Part shown: positions 1 to 5,990 of the stretch, in pieces
Numbering within the stretch: the first letter of the stretch is position 1
Layout: every line of letters begins with the position of its first letter
Assembly (NCBI GenBank): GCA_964447445.1
Contig: CAYUSW010000058.1
Coordinates: forward strand, 1 to 17,569
Origin: CAIOGO01 sp964447445
GTDB lineage: Bacteria > Bipolaricaulota > Bipolaricaulia > UBA7950 > UBA9294
Reading direction: 5' to 3'
Length of the DNA: 17,569 nucleotides
Position numbers and translations under genes: made by a program
Notes under the pieces: model-generated
The model's database searches: none
Seen by the model: the letters and a program-made list of their open reading frames with translations, nothing else
Told to the model about the DNA's origin: nothing

Positions 1-397
1 CCCGAAGGGATTCGACCTCGACCCGAAGGTGCTCCAGGCGTCGAAGGACCTCGCCAAGAAGCACGGCGGGGCGTTCAAGATCGTGAACGACATGGAGCAG
101 GCGTTCAAGGGCGCCGACGTGGTCTACCCGAAGGCCTGGACCGTGCAGCCGACCGACGGCAAGACGCCGATGGATCCGGAGAAGGCAAAGGCTCTGTTCG
201 AAGCGAACAAGAGCTGGATCACGACGCAGGACAAGATGAAGCTCACGAACGACGCGATCTACATGCACTGCTTGCCCGCCGATCGGGACATGGAGGTCAC
301 GGACGAGGTCATCGACGGCCCCAGCTCGGTCATCATCGAGCAGGCCGCGAACCGTCTCCATGGGCAGAAGGGCATGATGGCCTGCATCATGGCCTAG
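1..397 (+). CDS. YgeW-like carbamoyltransferase, C-terminal part (5' truncated)
   Basis: The reading frame is already open at base 2 and ends at TAG 395-397, leaving 131 C-terminal residues of a transcarbamoylase. Near the start it reads FDLDPKV, then VYPKAW and MHCLPAD (visible residues 88-94), and ends with a QAANRLHGQKG stretch like the QAENRxHT segment of the ornithine/aspartate carbamoyltransferase fold. YPK-x-W plus MHCLPAD matches my memory of E. coli YgeW (knotted carbamoyltransferase) better than true ornithine carbamoyltransferase, whose D-x-x-x-SMG ornithine motif is absent. The next carbamoyltransferase gene (1414-2439) is a clear paralogue. The family moves a carbamoyl group between carbamoyl phosphate and an amine or amide; YgeW's own substrate is not established. 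The N-terminal STRTR domain lies outside the window, so activity cannot be judged. An annotation as OTCase (argF) would be the main alternative. Confidence 0.85.
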   Translation, partial: PKGFDLDPKVLQASKDLAKKHGGAFKIVNDMEQAFKGADVVYPKAWTVQPTDGKTPMDPEKAKALFEANKSWITTQDKMKLTNDAIYMHCLPADRDMEVTDEVIDGPSSVIIEQAANRLHGQKGMMACIMA

Positions 398-411
398 ACG
401 GGAAAAGCATC

Positions 412-690
412 ACCGCAGAGCGCGCGGAGGTCGCAGAGGAAGGACAGACCCGGGTGGAAGACTGACAGAGGTCTGGGAGAGCAGAGCACACCGCAGAGCG
501 CGTGGAGAACGCAGAGGGAGGCAAGACCTGGGATAGGTCAGGAGCACAGGATCGAACCAGGGATTCCGAGAGGCAGAACCGCGGAGGACGCAGAGGAAGT
601 AAGGAGAACCTGGAACGGGTTGGAGTCGAGACCCGAACCAGGAACCCCGAGGGGTGGACCCGCAGAAGATGCGGAGGTCGTAGAGTGAGA
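412..690 (+). repeat. Degenerate tandem ~80-bp repeat units
   Basis: Four forward copies of an ACCGC(A/G)GAG...CGCAGAGG motif start at 412, 490, 578 and about 658, a spacing of 78-88 bases. The linkers are related too: 521-570 and 606-650 share a pattern of CCTGG, then CGAACCAGG, then CCGAG. The region before the GxxExxY gene therefore grew by duplication of an 80-bp unit. Short frames through it (387-757, both strands) read as low-complexity Arg/Glu/Ala text and are repeat artefacts. I see no gene in 398-792. Confidence 0.7.
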
Positions 691-751
691 GACAACGAAC
701 CTCAGGCTTCTGATCCTGTACTCCTCCGCGACCCTCTGCGTACTCTGCGGT
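658..751. repeat. Imperfect inverted repeat (hairpin) upstream of GxxExxY gene
   Basis: The arm at 659-690 (CCGCAGAAGATGCGGAGG onwards) is imperfectly complementary to 721-751 (ending in CTCTGCGG). About three quarters of the roughly 28-base stem can pair, counting G-T pairs, around a loop of about 30 bases. The right half (682-751) recurs as a direct copy at 1320-1389. Confidence 0.6.
682..751 (+). repeat. 70-bp direct repeat, left copy
   Basis: Aligns without gaps to 1320-1389. I count 12 mismatches in 70 positions (about 83% identity), mostly transitions. The first ten bases (AGAGTGAGAG) and the last nine but one are identical. The two copies bracket the GxxExxY gene. Confidence 0.8.
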
Positions 752-792
752 AGGCATGTCGGAGACGTTGGGACCGCGCAGAGGCGAGACGA

Positions 793-1326
793 ATGGACCT
801 AGGGGAGAATCTGAACCAGATCACGGACCGGATCATTCGAGCCGCCATGGACGTGCATTCGGCACTCGGACCGGGACTGCTCGAGTCCGCGTATGAGGCT
901 TGTCTTGAGTACGAGCTCAATCAGGCCGGCCTGCAGGTGGATCGTCAGGTCTCGCTGCCCGTTGTGTACCGCGGCGTCAAGCTGGAGTGCGGATATCGCC
1001 TCGATCTGCTGGTCTGCCGCCAGGTGGTCGTCGAGGTGAAGGCGATCGGCCTGGTGACTGCGATCCATGAGGCTCAGGTGATTAGCTATCTGCGCCTATC
1101 TGGATGCAGAGTCGGCCTTCTGCTGAACTTCCATGTCCTGCACCTCAGGGATGGGGTTCGCCGCTTGGTTAATGAGTTTCCCGATTCTCTGCGGCTCTCT
1201 GCGACCTCTGCGGTGGTCAGTTCGGAGAAGTCGGGGACCGCAGAGGTCGCGGAGGGCGCAGAGGGGACGAAGAACCAAGGATGGGTCAGAACCGAGGCCA
1301 CGGAGTATGGGGAGGGCGCAGAGTGA
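793..1326 (+). CDS. GxxExxY family protein (PDDEXK_3-like putative nuclease)
   Basis: A 177-residue protein. Residues 1-127 form a complete GxxExxY domain: the name-giving motif is G28-L-L-E31-S-A-Y34, followed by a nuclease-like core with D71 in YRLDLLV and E81-V-K83 in VVVEVKA, the D...ExK pattern of the PD-(D/E)XK fold. The domain's usual end (LNFHVLHLRDGVRRLVN) is reached at about residue 127. The remaining 50 residues are translated repeat DNA (AEVAEGAEG text) and probably arose by read-through into a hairpin after loss of the original stop. The biochemical function of the family is unknown; DNA or RNA cleavage is inferred from the fold. ATG 793 has a weak upstream GAGG. ATG 847 would start inside the conserved helix, so 793 is preferred. 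The gene stands alone inside a repeat-bounded block. Confidence 0.85.
   Translation: MDLGENLNQITDRIIRAAMDVHSALGPGLLESAYEACLEYELNQAGLQVDRQVSLPVVYRGVKLECGYRLDLLVCRQVVVEVKAIGLVTAIHEAQVISYLRLSGCRVGLLLNFHVLHLRDGVRRLVNEFPDSLRLSATSAVVSSEKSGTAEVAEGAEGTKNQGWVRTEATEYGEGAE
1186..1264. repeat. Long hairpin inside the 3' end of the GxxExxY gene
   Basis: The arms 1201-1214 and 1237-1250 are a perfect 14-bp inverted repeat (GCGACCTCTGCGGT and its complement). With one bulged base at 1193 and a few G-T pairs, the stem extends to 1186 and 1264, about 28 pairs. The loop is 22 bases. It is made of the same CGCAGAGG-type motif as the block ends and is the strongest secondary structure in the element. Confidence 0.8.
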
Positions 1327-1389
1327 GAGGCAACGGACTTCAGGTTTCTGGTCTTGTAGTTCTCTGCGAACCTCTGCGCTCTCTGCGGT
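1320..1389 (+). repeat. 70-bp direct repeat, right copy / right element end
   Basis: Second copy of the 682-751 repeat. Its last 30 bases (1360-1389) form the inverted partner of the left element end at 412-440. It starts within the last codons of the GxxExxY frame and stops 13 bases before the Shine-Dalgarno site of the next gene. Confidence 0.8.
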
Positions 1390-1402
1390 TCAGGCTGTTA
1401 CG

Positions 1403-1410
1403 AAGGAGGA
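1403..1410 (+). promoter_or_regulatory. Shine-Dalgarno site of the second carbamoyltransferase gene
   Basis: AAGGAGGA ends three bases before ATG 1414. This near-perfect site fixes the start and shows that the repeat element has not damaged translation initiation of the downstream gene. Confidence 0.8.
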
Positions 1411-1413
1411 GTC

Positions 1414-2439
1414 ATGAGCTGGTTTGATCTCGCGGGTCGGGACCTGATCAGTGAAGTCGACTGGACTCGCGAGGAGTACGACATCGCGATGAAGGTCACC
1501 GACCAATTGAAAGGCGCCTACTACAGCCGCATCGCTCACCCGACGTTGCAGTACAAGACGCTCGCGATGATGTTCTTCGCGGGGTCGACGCGGACGCGAA
1601 TGTCGTTCGAAACGGCGATGACGCAACTCGGCGGGCACGCGCAGTTCATCGACCCGCAGACGACGCGTCTCTCGCTCGAGGACAAGCCGGGCGCCGGAGA
1701 GACGGTGAAGGACACGGCCGAGGCGATGGAGCGGTACTGCGACGGAGTCGGCATCCGGCTGCTCGATGACAAGATTCGCTACTACGGTGAAGCGGACGAG
1801 GTGATGCAGAAGTTCGCGAAGCACTGCCGCGTGCCGATCATCAACATGGCGTCGGACATCAACCACCCGTGCCAGTCGCTGACCGACATCTACACGATGC
1901 ACGAGAAGCTCAACTCGGACGTCAAAGGGAAGAAGATCGTGATCATGTGGGCGTGGTCGCCGTGGATCCGCGGGTTGTGCTCGGTGCAGGGCACCGCGCT
2001 CATCTCGTCGATGTACGGAATGGACGTCGTGGTCGCGAATCCTCCCGAGTACGACCTCGACCCGAAGGTCATGCAGCAGTGCCGCGACCTCGCGTCGGCA
2101 TCGGGCGGATCGTTCCAGATTGCGCACGACCTCGATAAGGCATTGGACGGCGCGACCGTCGTCTTCCCGCGGAACTGGTTCACGAAGGATCGCTACCAGA
2201 TGGGGAAGGAGAAGGAAGCCGAGATTGCGAAGAAGTACGTGAGCTGGAAGTACTCGGCGGAGCGCCAGAAGAAGCTTGGCGACCCCGGGTACCTCCTCCA
2301 GTGCATGCCGGTGGACCGCGGCAACGAAGCGGACGCAGAGGTGTGCGACAACAAGCTGTCGTGGATCCTCGACCAGGCTGAGAATCGTCTCCACACGCAG
2401 AAAGCGATCCTCACCCTGACCATGGGAGGCCGCTTGTAG
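1414..2439 (+). CDS. YgeW-like knotted carbamoyltransferase paralogue
   Basis: A 341-residue cytosolic transcarbamoylase, close to the usual family length. The carbamoyl-phosphate loop is FAGSTRTR (S58-T59-R60-T61-R62). It is followed by GETVKDTAEAM and a CDGVGIR segment (105-115), which resembles E. coli YgeW. HPCQ (151-154) is the second carbamoyl-phosphate motif, and GKKIVIMWAWSP (172-183) matches the YgeW-type domain linker. The usual HCLP is replaced by Q296-C-M-P299, while Q321-AENRLH remains. The ornithine-binding SMG pattern is absent; the equivalent region reads FPRNW (251-255). A true ornithine carbamoyltransferase is therefore unlikely, and the acceptor substrate is unknown. Its TAG stop overlaps the GTG of the xanthine-dehydrogenase-like gene by one base (TAGTG), so the two are co-translated. 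The truncated gene at the left edge is its paralogue and keeps HCLP. Confidence 0.9.
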   Translation: MSWFDLAGRDLISEVDWTREEYDIAMKVTDQLKGAYYSRIAHPTLQYKTLAMMFFAGSTRTRMSFETAMTQLGGHAQFIDPQTTRLSLEDKPGAGETVKDTAEAMERYCDGVGIRLLDDKIRYYGEADEVMQKFAKHCRVPIINMASDINHPCQSLTDIYTMHEKLNSDVKGKKIVIMWAWSPWIRGLCSVQGTALISSMYGMDVVVANPPEYDLDPKVMQQCRDLASASGGSFQIAHDLDKALDGATVVFPRNWFTKDRYQMGKEKEAEIAKKYVSWKYSAERQKKLGDPGYLLQCMPVDRGNEADAEVCDNKLSWILDQAENRLHTQKAILTLTMGGRL

Positions 2440-4706
2440 TGAAGCCGAAGCGCGCGACGCTGATCGGCGCCGCAATTCCGCGGCCCGATGCCGTGGACAA
2501 GGTCCGGGGCGAGGCGAGGTACGCGGACGACCTCGCCTTCCCCGGCATGCTCTATGCGGCGGTCGTTCGCAGTCCGCACCCCCACGCGCGCGTCCTCGAG
2601 ATCCAAGCCGACGACGCGCGACGGCTTCCGGGGGTCATCGCCGTCCTGACGGCGGCCGACGTTCCGGGCGAGAACGTCGTTCACGTCATCGTCGACGACC
2701 AGCCGGCGCTCGCATCCGGCGTGGTCCGCTACGTCGGCGAGCCCGTGGCGCTCGTGGTCGCCGAGATGCGGGACCAGGCACGCGCCGCCGCGGCCTCGGT
2801 TCAGGTCGACTACGAGGTTCTTCCCTTCGTCTCCGATCCCCTGGCTGCGCTCGAGCCCGACGCGCCGCAGATCACCGCGCCCGGGGCGTCCGAGGGCGGG
2901 AATCTCTTCAACCGTATGGTTCTCTCCAAGGGCGACGTCGATCGCGCCTTCGCCGAAGCCGCAGCTGTCGTCGAGGGTTTCTACGAGACTGGGTACCAGG
3001 AACATGCCTATCTCGAGCCCCAGGGGGCGGTGGCCGTCCCCGAGGACCTCGGATCGATGGCCGTCTACGGGTCGATGCAGTGTCCGTTCTACGTGCAGAA
3101 TGCCGTGGCCAAGGTACTGGGATGCCCGCACGCCAAGGTGCGCGTCATCGCGGCCGCGACAGGCGGCGCCTTCGGCGGGAAGGAGGACGTCCCATCGCTC
3201 ATCGCCTCGCTCGCCGCGATCGGCGCCGTGGCGACGCGGCGGCCCGTGAAGCTCGTCCTCGGACGGGCCGAGGACGTCTTGACGACGAGTAAGCGACATC
3301 CCTCGCGCGTCTCATACAAGACCGCGGCAAGCGCGGACGGGACGATCACGGCGATCGACGTCGACGTTGTTCTGAACGCTGGCGCATACCAAACCCTGTC
3401 CTCGGCAGTCCTCTGGCGCAGCCTCGTGACGGCGGCGGGTCCCTACCGCGTGCCGAACGTGCGCGTGATCGCTCGCTCCGTCGCGACGAACACCGTCCCG
3501 AACGGGGCATTCCGTGGGTTCGGCAGCCCCCAAGTTATCTTCCCGCACGAGTCGCAGATGGATCTCCTCGCCGAGCGCTTGGGCATCGATCGGGTCGAGA
3601 TCCGGCGGCGCAACGTGCTCCGCGCCGGGGATCGGACCTCGACGGATCACCTGGTGGCCTCGAGCGTTGGCGTTGCCGACACGCTTGCACGCGCGGCAAA
3701 GCTCGCCGACTGGGCGGCGCGCCTCAGACGGATCGAGTCCGAGAACCGGACGTCACGTGAGACGCGGCGCGGTCTCGGCGTGGCCTGCGTTCTCTATGGC
3801 GTCGGACTCGGGGGCAAGGCCCCGTTCCTCGACAAGGCGGGCGCGACGATGAAGCTCGAACCGGACGGCTCGATCGCGGTTGCGGTCGGCACGGTCGAGA
3901 TGGGCCAAGGGCTCACCACTGCTGTTCTCCAGGTCGCGGCCGAGGCCCTCGGCATACCCATCGACCGCGTGCACCTCGCGCCGGTCGACACGTCGCGCGT
4001 CCCTGACAGTGGACCAACCGTAGCATCGCGCGGAACGATGATGAGTGCGCTTGCTGTGCTGGACGCGGCAGCGAGGTTGGGTGAGCGCATCGAGCGGGTT
4101 GCAGAGGCTCACAAGATTCCGAAACGGGAGATCGCCGCCCGCCTGCCGGAAGTTGCCCATCACTTCTGGATGTCCAACCTCGATCCTGCGGTCGAGGGCT
4201 GGGCGTCGACGGAACCGGTGAGTTGGGACCCGGCGACGGGGCTTGGAGACGCTTACCCCGTCTACGCGTATGCGACGCATATCGCGGAAGTTGAGGTCGA
4301 CGTCCGGACGGGTGAGACGCGCGTCGTGGACTTCGTTGCGGTGCACGATTCGGGTCGCGTTCTCAACCACGCCCTGGCGGAAGGGCAAGTCGAGGGCGGG
4401 ATCGCCCAGGGCATTGGGTTCGCGCTGATGGAGTCGATCGACGTGAAGGAAGGTCGGCTGGCCGTGAACGGGTTTACGACGTACCGGATCCCGACCGTTC
4501 GCGACGTTCCCCCCGCCGGCGCGATCGACTTCGTCGAAGACCTCTTCCCTGCCGGCCCCTATGGGATGAAGGGCATCGGCGAGGTGCCGCTCATGGCCGC
4601 ACACGCCGCAGTCGCTCGCGCCGTCGCCCACGCGATAGGGTGCAAGATCGCCAAGTACCCGCTCGATCCGCCGCGAGTTCGATGGCTCCTCGGGATCGAC
4701 GCGTGA
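2439..4706 (+). CDS. Xanthine dehydrogenase family molybdopterin-binding subunit
   Basis: A 755-residue large subunit of a molybdenum hydroxylase, a normal length. In order it has QEHAYLEPQGAVA (187-199), GGAFGGKED (242-250), GAFRGFGSPQ (356-365), VEMGQGLTT (486-494), VASRGTMMSA (528-537) and KGIGEVPL (711-718). E715 is the expected base catalyst. Aligned from memory to bovine xanthine oxidase, E249, R327 and R359 have exactly the spacing of Glu802, Arg880 and Arg912, the purine-binding residues, and F361 falls on Phe914. That favours hydroxylation of xanthine, hypoxanthine or a related heterocycle over an aldehyde oxidase. The required FAD and 2Fe-2S subunits are not in the window and may lie to the left. 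GTG 2439 is supported by GGGAGG at 2424-2429. The stop overlaps the permease start as GTGA. Confidence 0.92.
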   Translation: MKPKRATLIGAAIPRPDAVDKVRGEARYADDLAFPGMLYAAVVRSPHPHARVLEIQADDARRLPGVIAVLTAADVPGENVVHVIVDDQPALASGVVRYVGEPVALVVAEMRDQARAAAASVQVDYEVLPFVSDPLAALEPDAPQITAPGASEGGNLFNRMVLSKGDVDRAFAEAAAVVEGFYETGYQEHAYLEPQGAVAVPEDLGSMAVYGSMQCPFYVQNAVAKVLGCPHAKVRVIAAATGGAFGGKEDVPSLIASLAAIGAVATRRPVKLVLGRAEDVLTTSKRHPSRVSYKTAASADGTITAIDVDVVLNAGAYQTLSSAVLWRSLVTAAGPYRVPNVRVIARSVATNTVPNGAFRGFGSPQVIFPHESQMDLLAERLGIDRVEIRRRNVLRAGDRTSTDHLVASSVGVADTLARAAKLADWAARLRRIESENRTSRETRRGLGVACVLYGVGLGGKAPFLDKAGATMKLEPDGSIAVAVGTVEMGQGLTTAVLQVAAEALGIPIDRVHLAPVDTSRVPDSGPTVASRGTMMSALAVLDAAARLGERIERVAEAHKIPKREIAARLPEVAHHFWMSNLDPAVEGWASTEPVSWDPATGLGDAYPVYAYATHIAEVEVDVRTGETRVVDFVAVHDSGRVLNHALAEGQVEGGIAQGIGFALMESIDVKEGRLAVNGFTTYRIPTVRDVPPAGAIDFVEDLFPAGPYGMKGIGEVPLMAAHAAVARAVAHAIGCKIAKYPLDPPRVRWLLGIDA

Positions 4707-5779
4707 CCGATCCGCGTTTCCGCGGCTCCGGAGCGATGGAGGGGCTGCTTGCCGCCGCGCTCTTCGGCCTCTCGGCTCCGCTCTCCAAGCTTCTCTTGGC
4801 CGATGTCGATCCAGTGGTTCTTGCCGGACTTCTCTACCTCGGGGCCGGGATCTGCCTGGGATCCCTGGCCGTGCTTCGGATCGCCTTCGGGCGACGGGAC
4901 AGCGAAGCTTCACTCGAGCGCCGCGACCTCCCGTGGGTGGGCGGCGCGATTCTCGTGGGAGGGGTCCTCGCTCCCATCCTGCTTCTCTTTGGACTGGCCA
5001 GAACGCCGGCGACTACAGCCTCTCTCCTCTTGACACTCGAGACCGCGGCGACGGCTGGCCTCGCGGCTCTCCTCTTTCGGGAGGCCGTTGGACGAACAGC
5101 GTGGCTTGCCATCGGACTGGTGACCGTGGGGGGGCTGCTCTTGGCGTTCGACCCCCAGGGAGCGTGGGGACTCTCTTCCGGATGCCTTCTCATTGCCGGC
5201 GCATGCGTCCTGTGGGGCCTCGACAACAACCTTACCCGCCACGTGTCGCTCCGCGACCCGATCTCGCTCGTGACCCTCAGAGGTCTCGGGGCCGGCGTGT
5301 TCTCTCTCCTGCTCGCCCTTGTGCTCGGACGCCCGTTTCCGCCTTGGGGCGCTGCGGGGGCCGCCATCGCGCTCGGTGCGGCCTCGTACGGGGCCAGCAT
5401 CGTGCTCTTCGTTCGCTCGTTGCGAAAACTCGGCGCCGCGCGAACGGGCACCCTCTTTGGCGCCGCGCCGTTCCTCGCGGCAGGGGTGTCGCTGCTCGTC
5501 TTCCGCGAAGTGCCGGCGCCCACGGCCTACGTGGCACTCTTCCTCATGCTTGCGGCGGTGTGGCTTCTTGCCCGCGAGCGCCACGAGCACCCGCACCTCC
5601 ACAAGCCGATCGTTCACGCGCATCGACACGCGCACGACCTGCACCACACCCACACCCATGCCGCCGGCACGATGACACGGGAAGCTCACTCCCACGTCCA
5701 TGAGCACGCCGAACTCCATCACGCCCATTCCCATCGGCCGGACGCGCATCATCGCCATCCTCACATGGGGAAAACCTAG
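4703..5779 (+). CDS. EamA/DMT-family permease with histidine-rich tail
   Basis: A 358-residue inner-membrane protein. Residues 12-148 and 157-288 are two EamA repeats, together about ten hydrophobic helices, each repeat ending in a Glu/Arg-Glu pattern (LFRE, VFRE). After the last helix a cytosolic or external tail (291-358) has 24 histidines in 68 residues, many as HxH or HH. Family members move metabolites or drugs; the tail most likely binds Zn, Ni, Co or Cu and may sense or buffer metal. His-tailed DMT proteins occur elsewhere, so the fusion is not unique. GTG 4703 overlaps the upstream TGA as GTGA, which argues for coupling; ATG 4736 (MEGLLAAALFG) is a possible alternative start. Co-translation with the xanthine-dehydrogenase-like gene suggests the substrate belongs to that pathway, which is inference. 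Confidence 0.85.
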   Translation: MTDPRFRGSGAMEGLLAAALFGLSAPLSKLLLADVDPVVLAGLLYLGAGICLGSLAVLRIAFGRRDSEASLERRDLPWVGGAILVGGVLAPILLLFGLARTPATTASLLLTLETAATAGLAALLFREAVGRTAWLAIGLVTVGGLLLAFDPQGAWGLSSGCLLIAGACVLWGLDNNLTRHVSLRDPISLVTLRGLGAGVFSLLLALVLGRPFPPWGAAGAAIALGAASYGASIVLFVRSLRKLGAARTGTLFGAAPFLAAGVSLLVFREVPAPTAYVALFLMLAAVWLLARERHEHPHLHKPIVHAHRHAHDLHHTHTHAAGTMTREAHSHVHEHAELHHAHSHRPDAHHRHPHMGKT

Positions 5780-5790
5780 ACAGATCTAGG
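5775..5790 (+). repeat. Small palindrome over the permease stop codon
   Basis: CCTAGA-CAGA-TCTAGG forms a perfect 6-bp stem with a 4-base loop and includes the TAG stop. No T run follows, so a Rho-independent terminator is not supported. Confidence 0.4.
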
Positions 5791-5818
5791 CCCGATGCGC
5801 CCATCCGATGGGGTGGAA

Positions 5819-5966
5819 GAAGACGCGGGAGGTCTAGGCGTCTTCCCGCGAGAAAAGAACGTGCGGGAAGGCCGAAGCGTCTTCCCGCGAGATGAAGAAC
5901 ATGCGGGAAGGCCAGAGCGTCTTCCCGCGAGATAAAGAACATGCGGGAAGCCGGAGCCTCCCGCAT
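5819..5966. repeat. Tandem hairpin array at convergent gene ends
   Basis: Three near-identical 39-40-base units (5838-5876, 5877-5916 and 5917-5956) each contain CTTCCCGC, a loop of about 14 bases, then GCGGGAAG. A preceding half unit pairs CGCGGGA (5824-5830) with TCCCGCG (5844-5850) and GAAGACG (5819-5825) with CGTCTTC (5839-5845). The right edge ends in a longer hairpin at 5941-5966. The array lies between the permease (+) and the secreted protein (-), the usual place for REP/BIME-like elements. It is unrelated in sequence to the 412-1389 repeats. Confidence 0.75.
5941..5966 (-). terminator. Probable terminator of the secreted-protein gene
   Basis: On the minus strand, ATGCGGGAGGC / GCTTCCCGCAT pairs over 11 positions (one G-U) around a UCCG loop, a UNCG-type tetraloop closed by C-G. 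It is followed by GTTCTTT. It begins 24 bases after the stop at 5991. The plus-strand version has a mismatch and a weaker loop, so the minus orientation is favoured. Confidence 0.5.
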
Positions 5967-5990
5967 GCGCGATGTTGTCAGAAGAAGGGT

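Larger units (their letters stand above)
412..1389. mobile_element. Putative GxxExxY-carrying repeat element with terminal inverted repeats
   Basis: This 978-bp segment separates two carbamoyltransferase genes. Its left end (412-440) and the reverse complement of its right end (1360-1389) match over about 30 bases with a few mismatches, starting with a perfect 9 bp (ACCGCAGAG / CTCTGCGGT). Inside are four degenerate forward copies of the same purine-rich motif, several inverted copies, large hairpins and one gene (793-1326). No transposase or convincing target-site duplication is visible. From general experience, GxxExxY genes in many environmental genomes sit in similar CGCAGAG-type repeats. 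That the block is or was mobile is inference. The alternative is a locally amplified repeat family with no transposition. Confidence 0.5.

Noticed and set aside
412..690. CRISPR array from regularly spaced ~30-bp repeats
   Set aside because: Only four degenerate copies, linkers of about 50 bases that are themselves related, and no cas genes.
387..757. Several short open frames on both strands with Arg/Glu/Ala-rich or Ser/Leu-rich text
   Set aside because: They are translations of the CGCAGAGG repeats: low complexity, no conserved domain, no good ribosome site, and different frames give equally repetitive text.
409..1392. Target-site duplication (TCA on both sides) flanking the repeat block
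   Set aside because: The three-base match is not in register with the terminal repeats on both sides and is expected by chance.
1390..2475. 361-residue minus-strand frame opposite the carbamoyltransferase
   Set aside because: Arg/His/Val-rich antisense frame typical of high-G+C genes; no motif, and the plus strand encodes a clear enzyme.
3753..4913. 386-residue minus-strand frame opposite the xanthine-dehydrogenase-like gene
   Set aside because: Arg-rich antisense shadow spanning two well-supported plus-strand genes.
4703..5779. CDF-type zinc exporter because of the histidine-rich tail
   Set aside because: The membrane part is two EamA repeats with about ten helices, lacking CDF HxxxD motifs.
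5838..5956. CRISPR array from three 40-bp units
   Set aside because: Units are contiguous, with no unique spacers; each is a hairpin.
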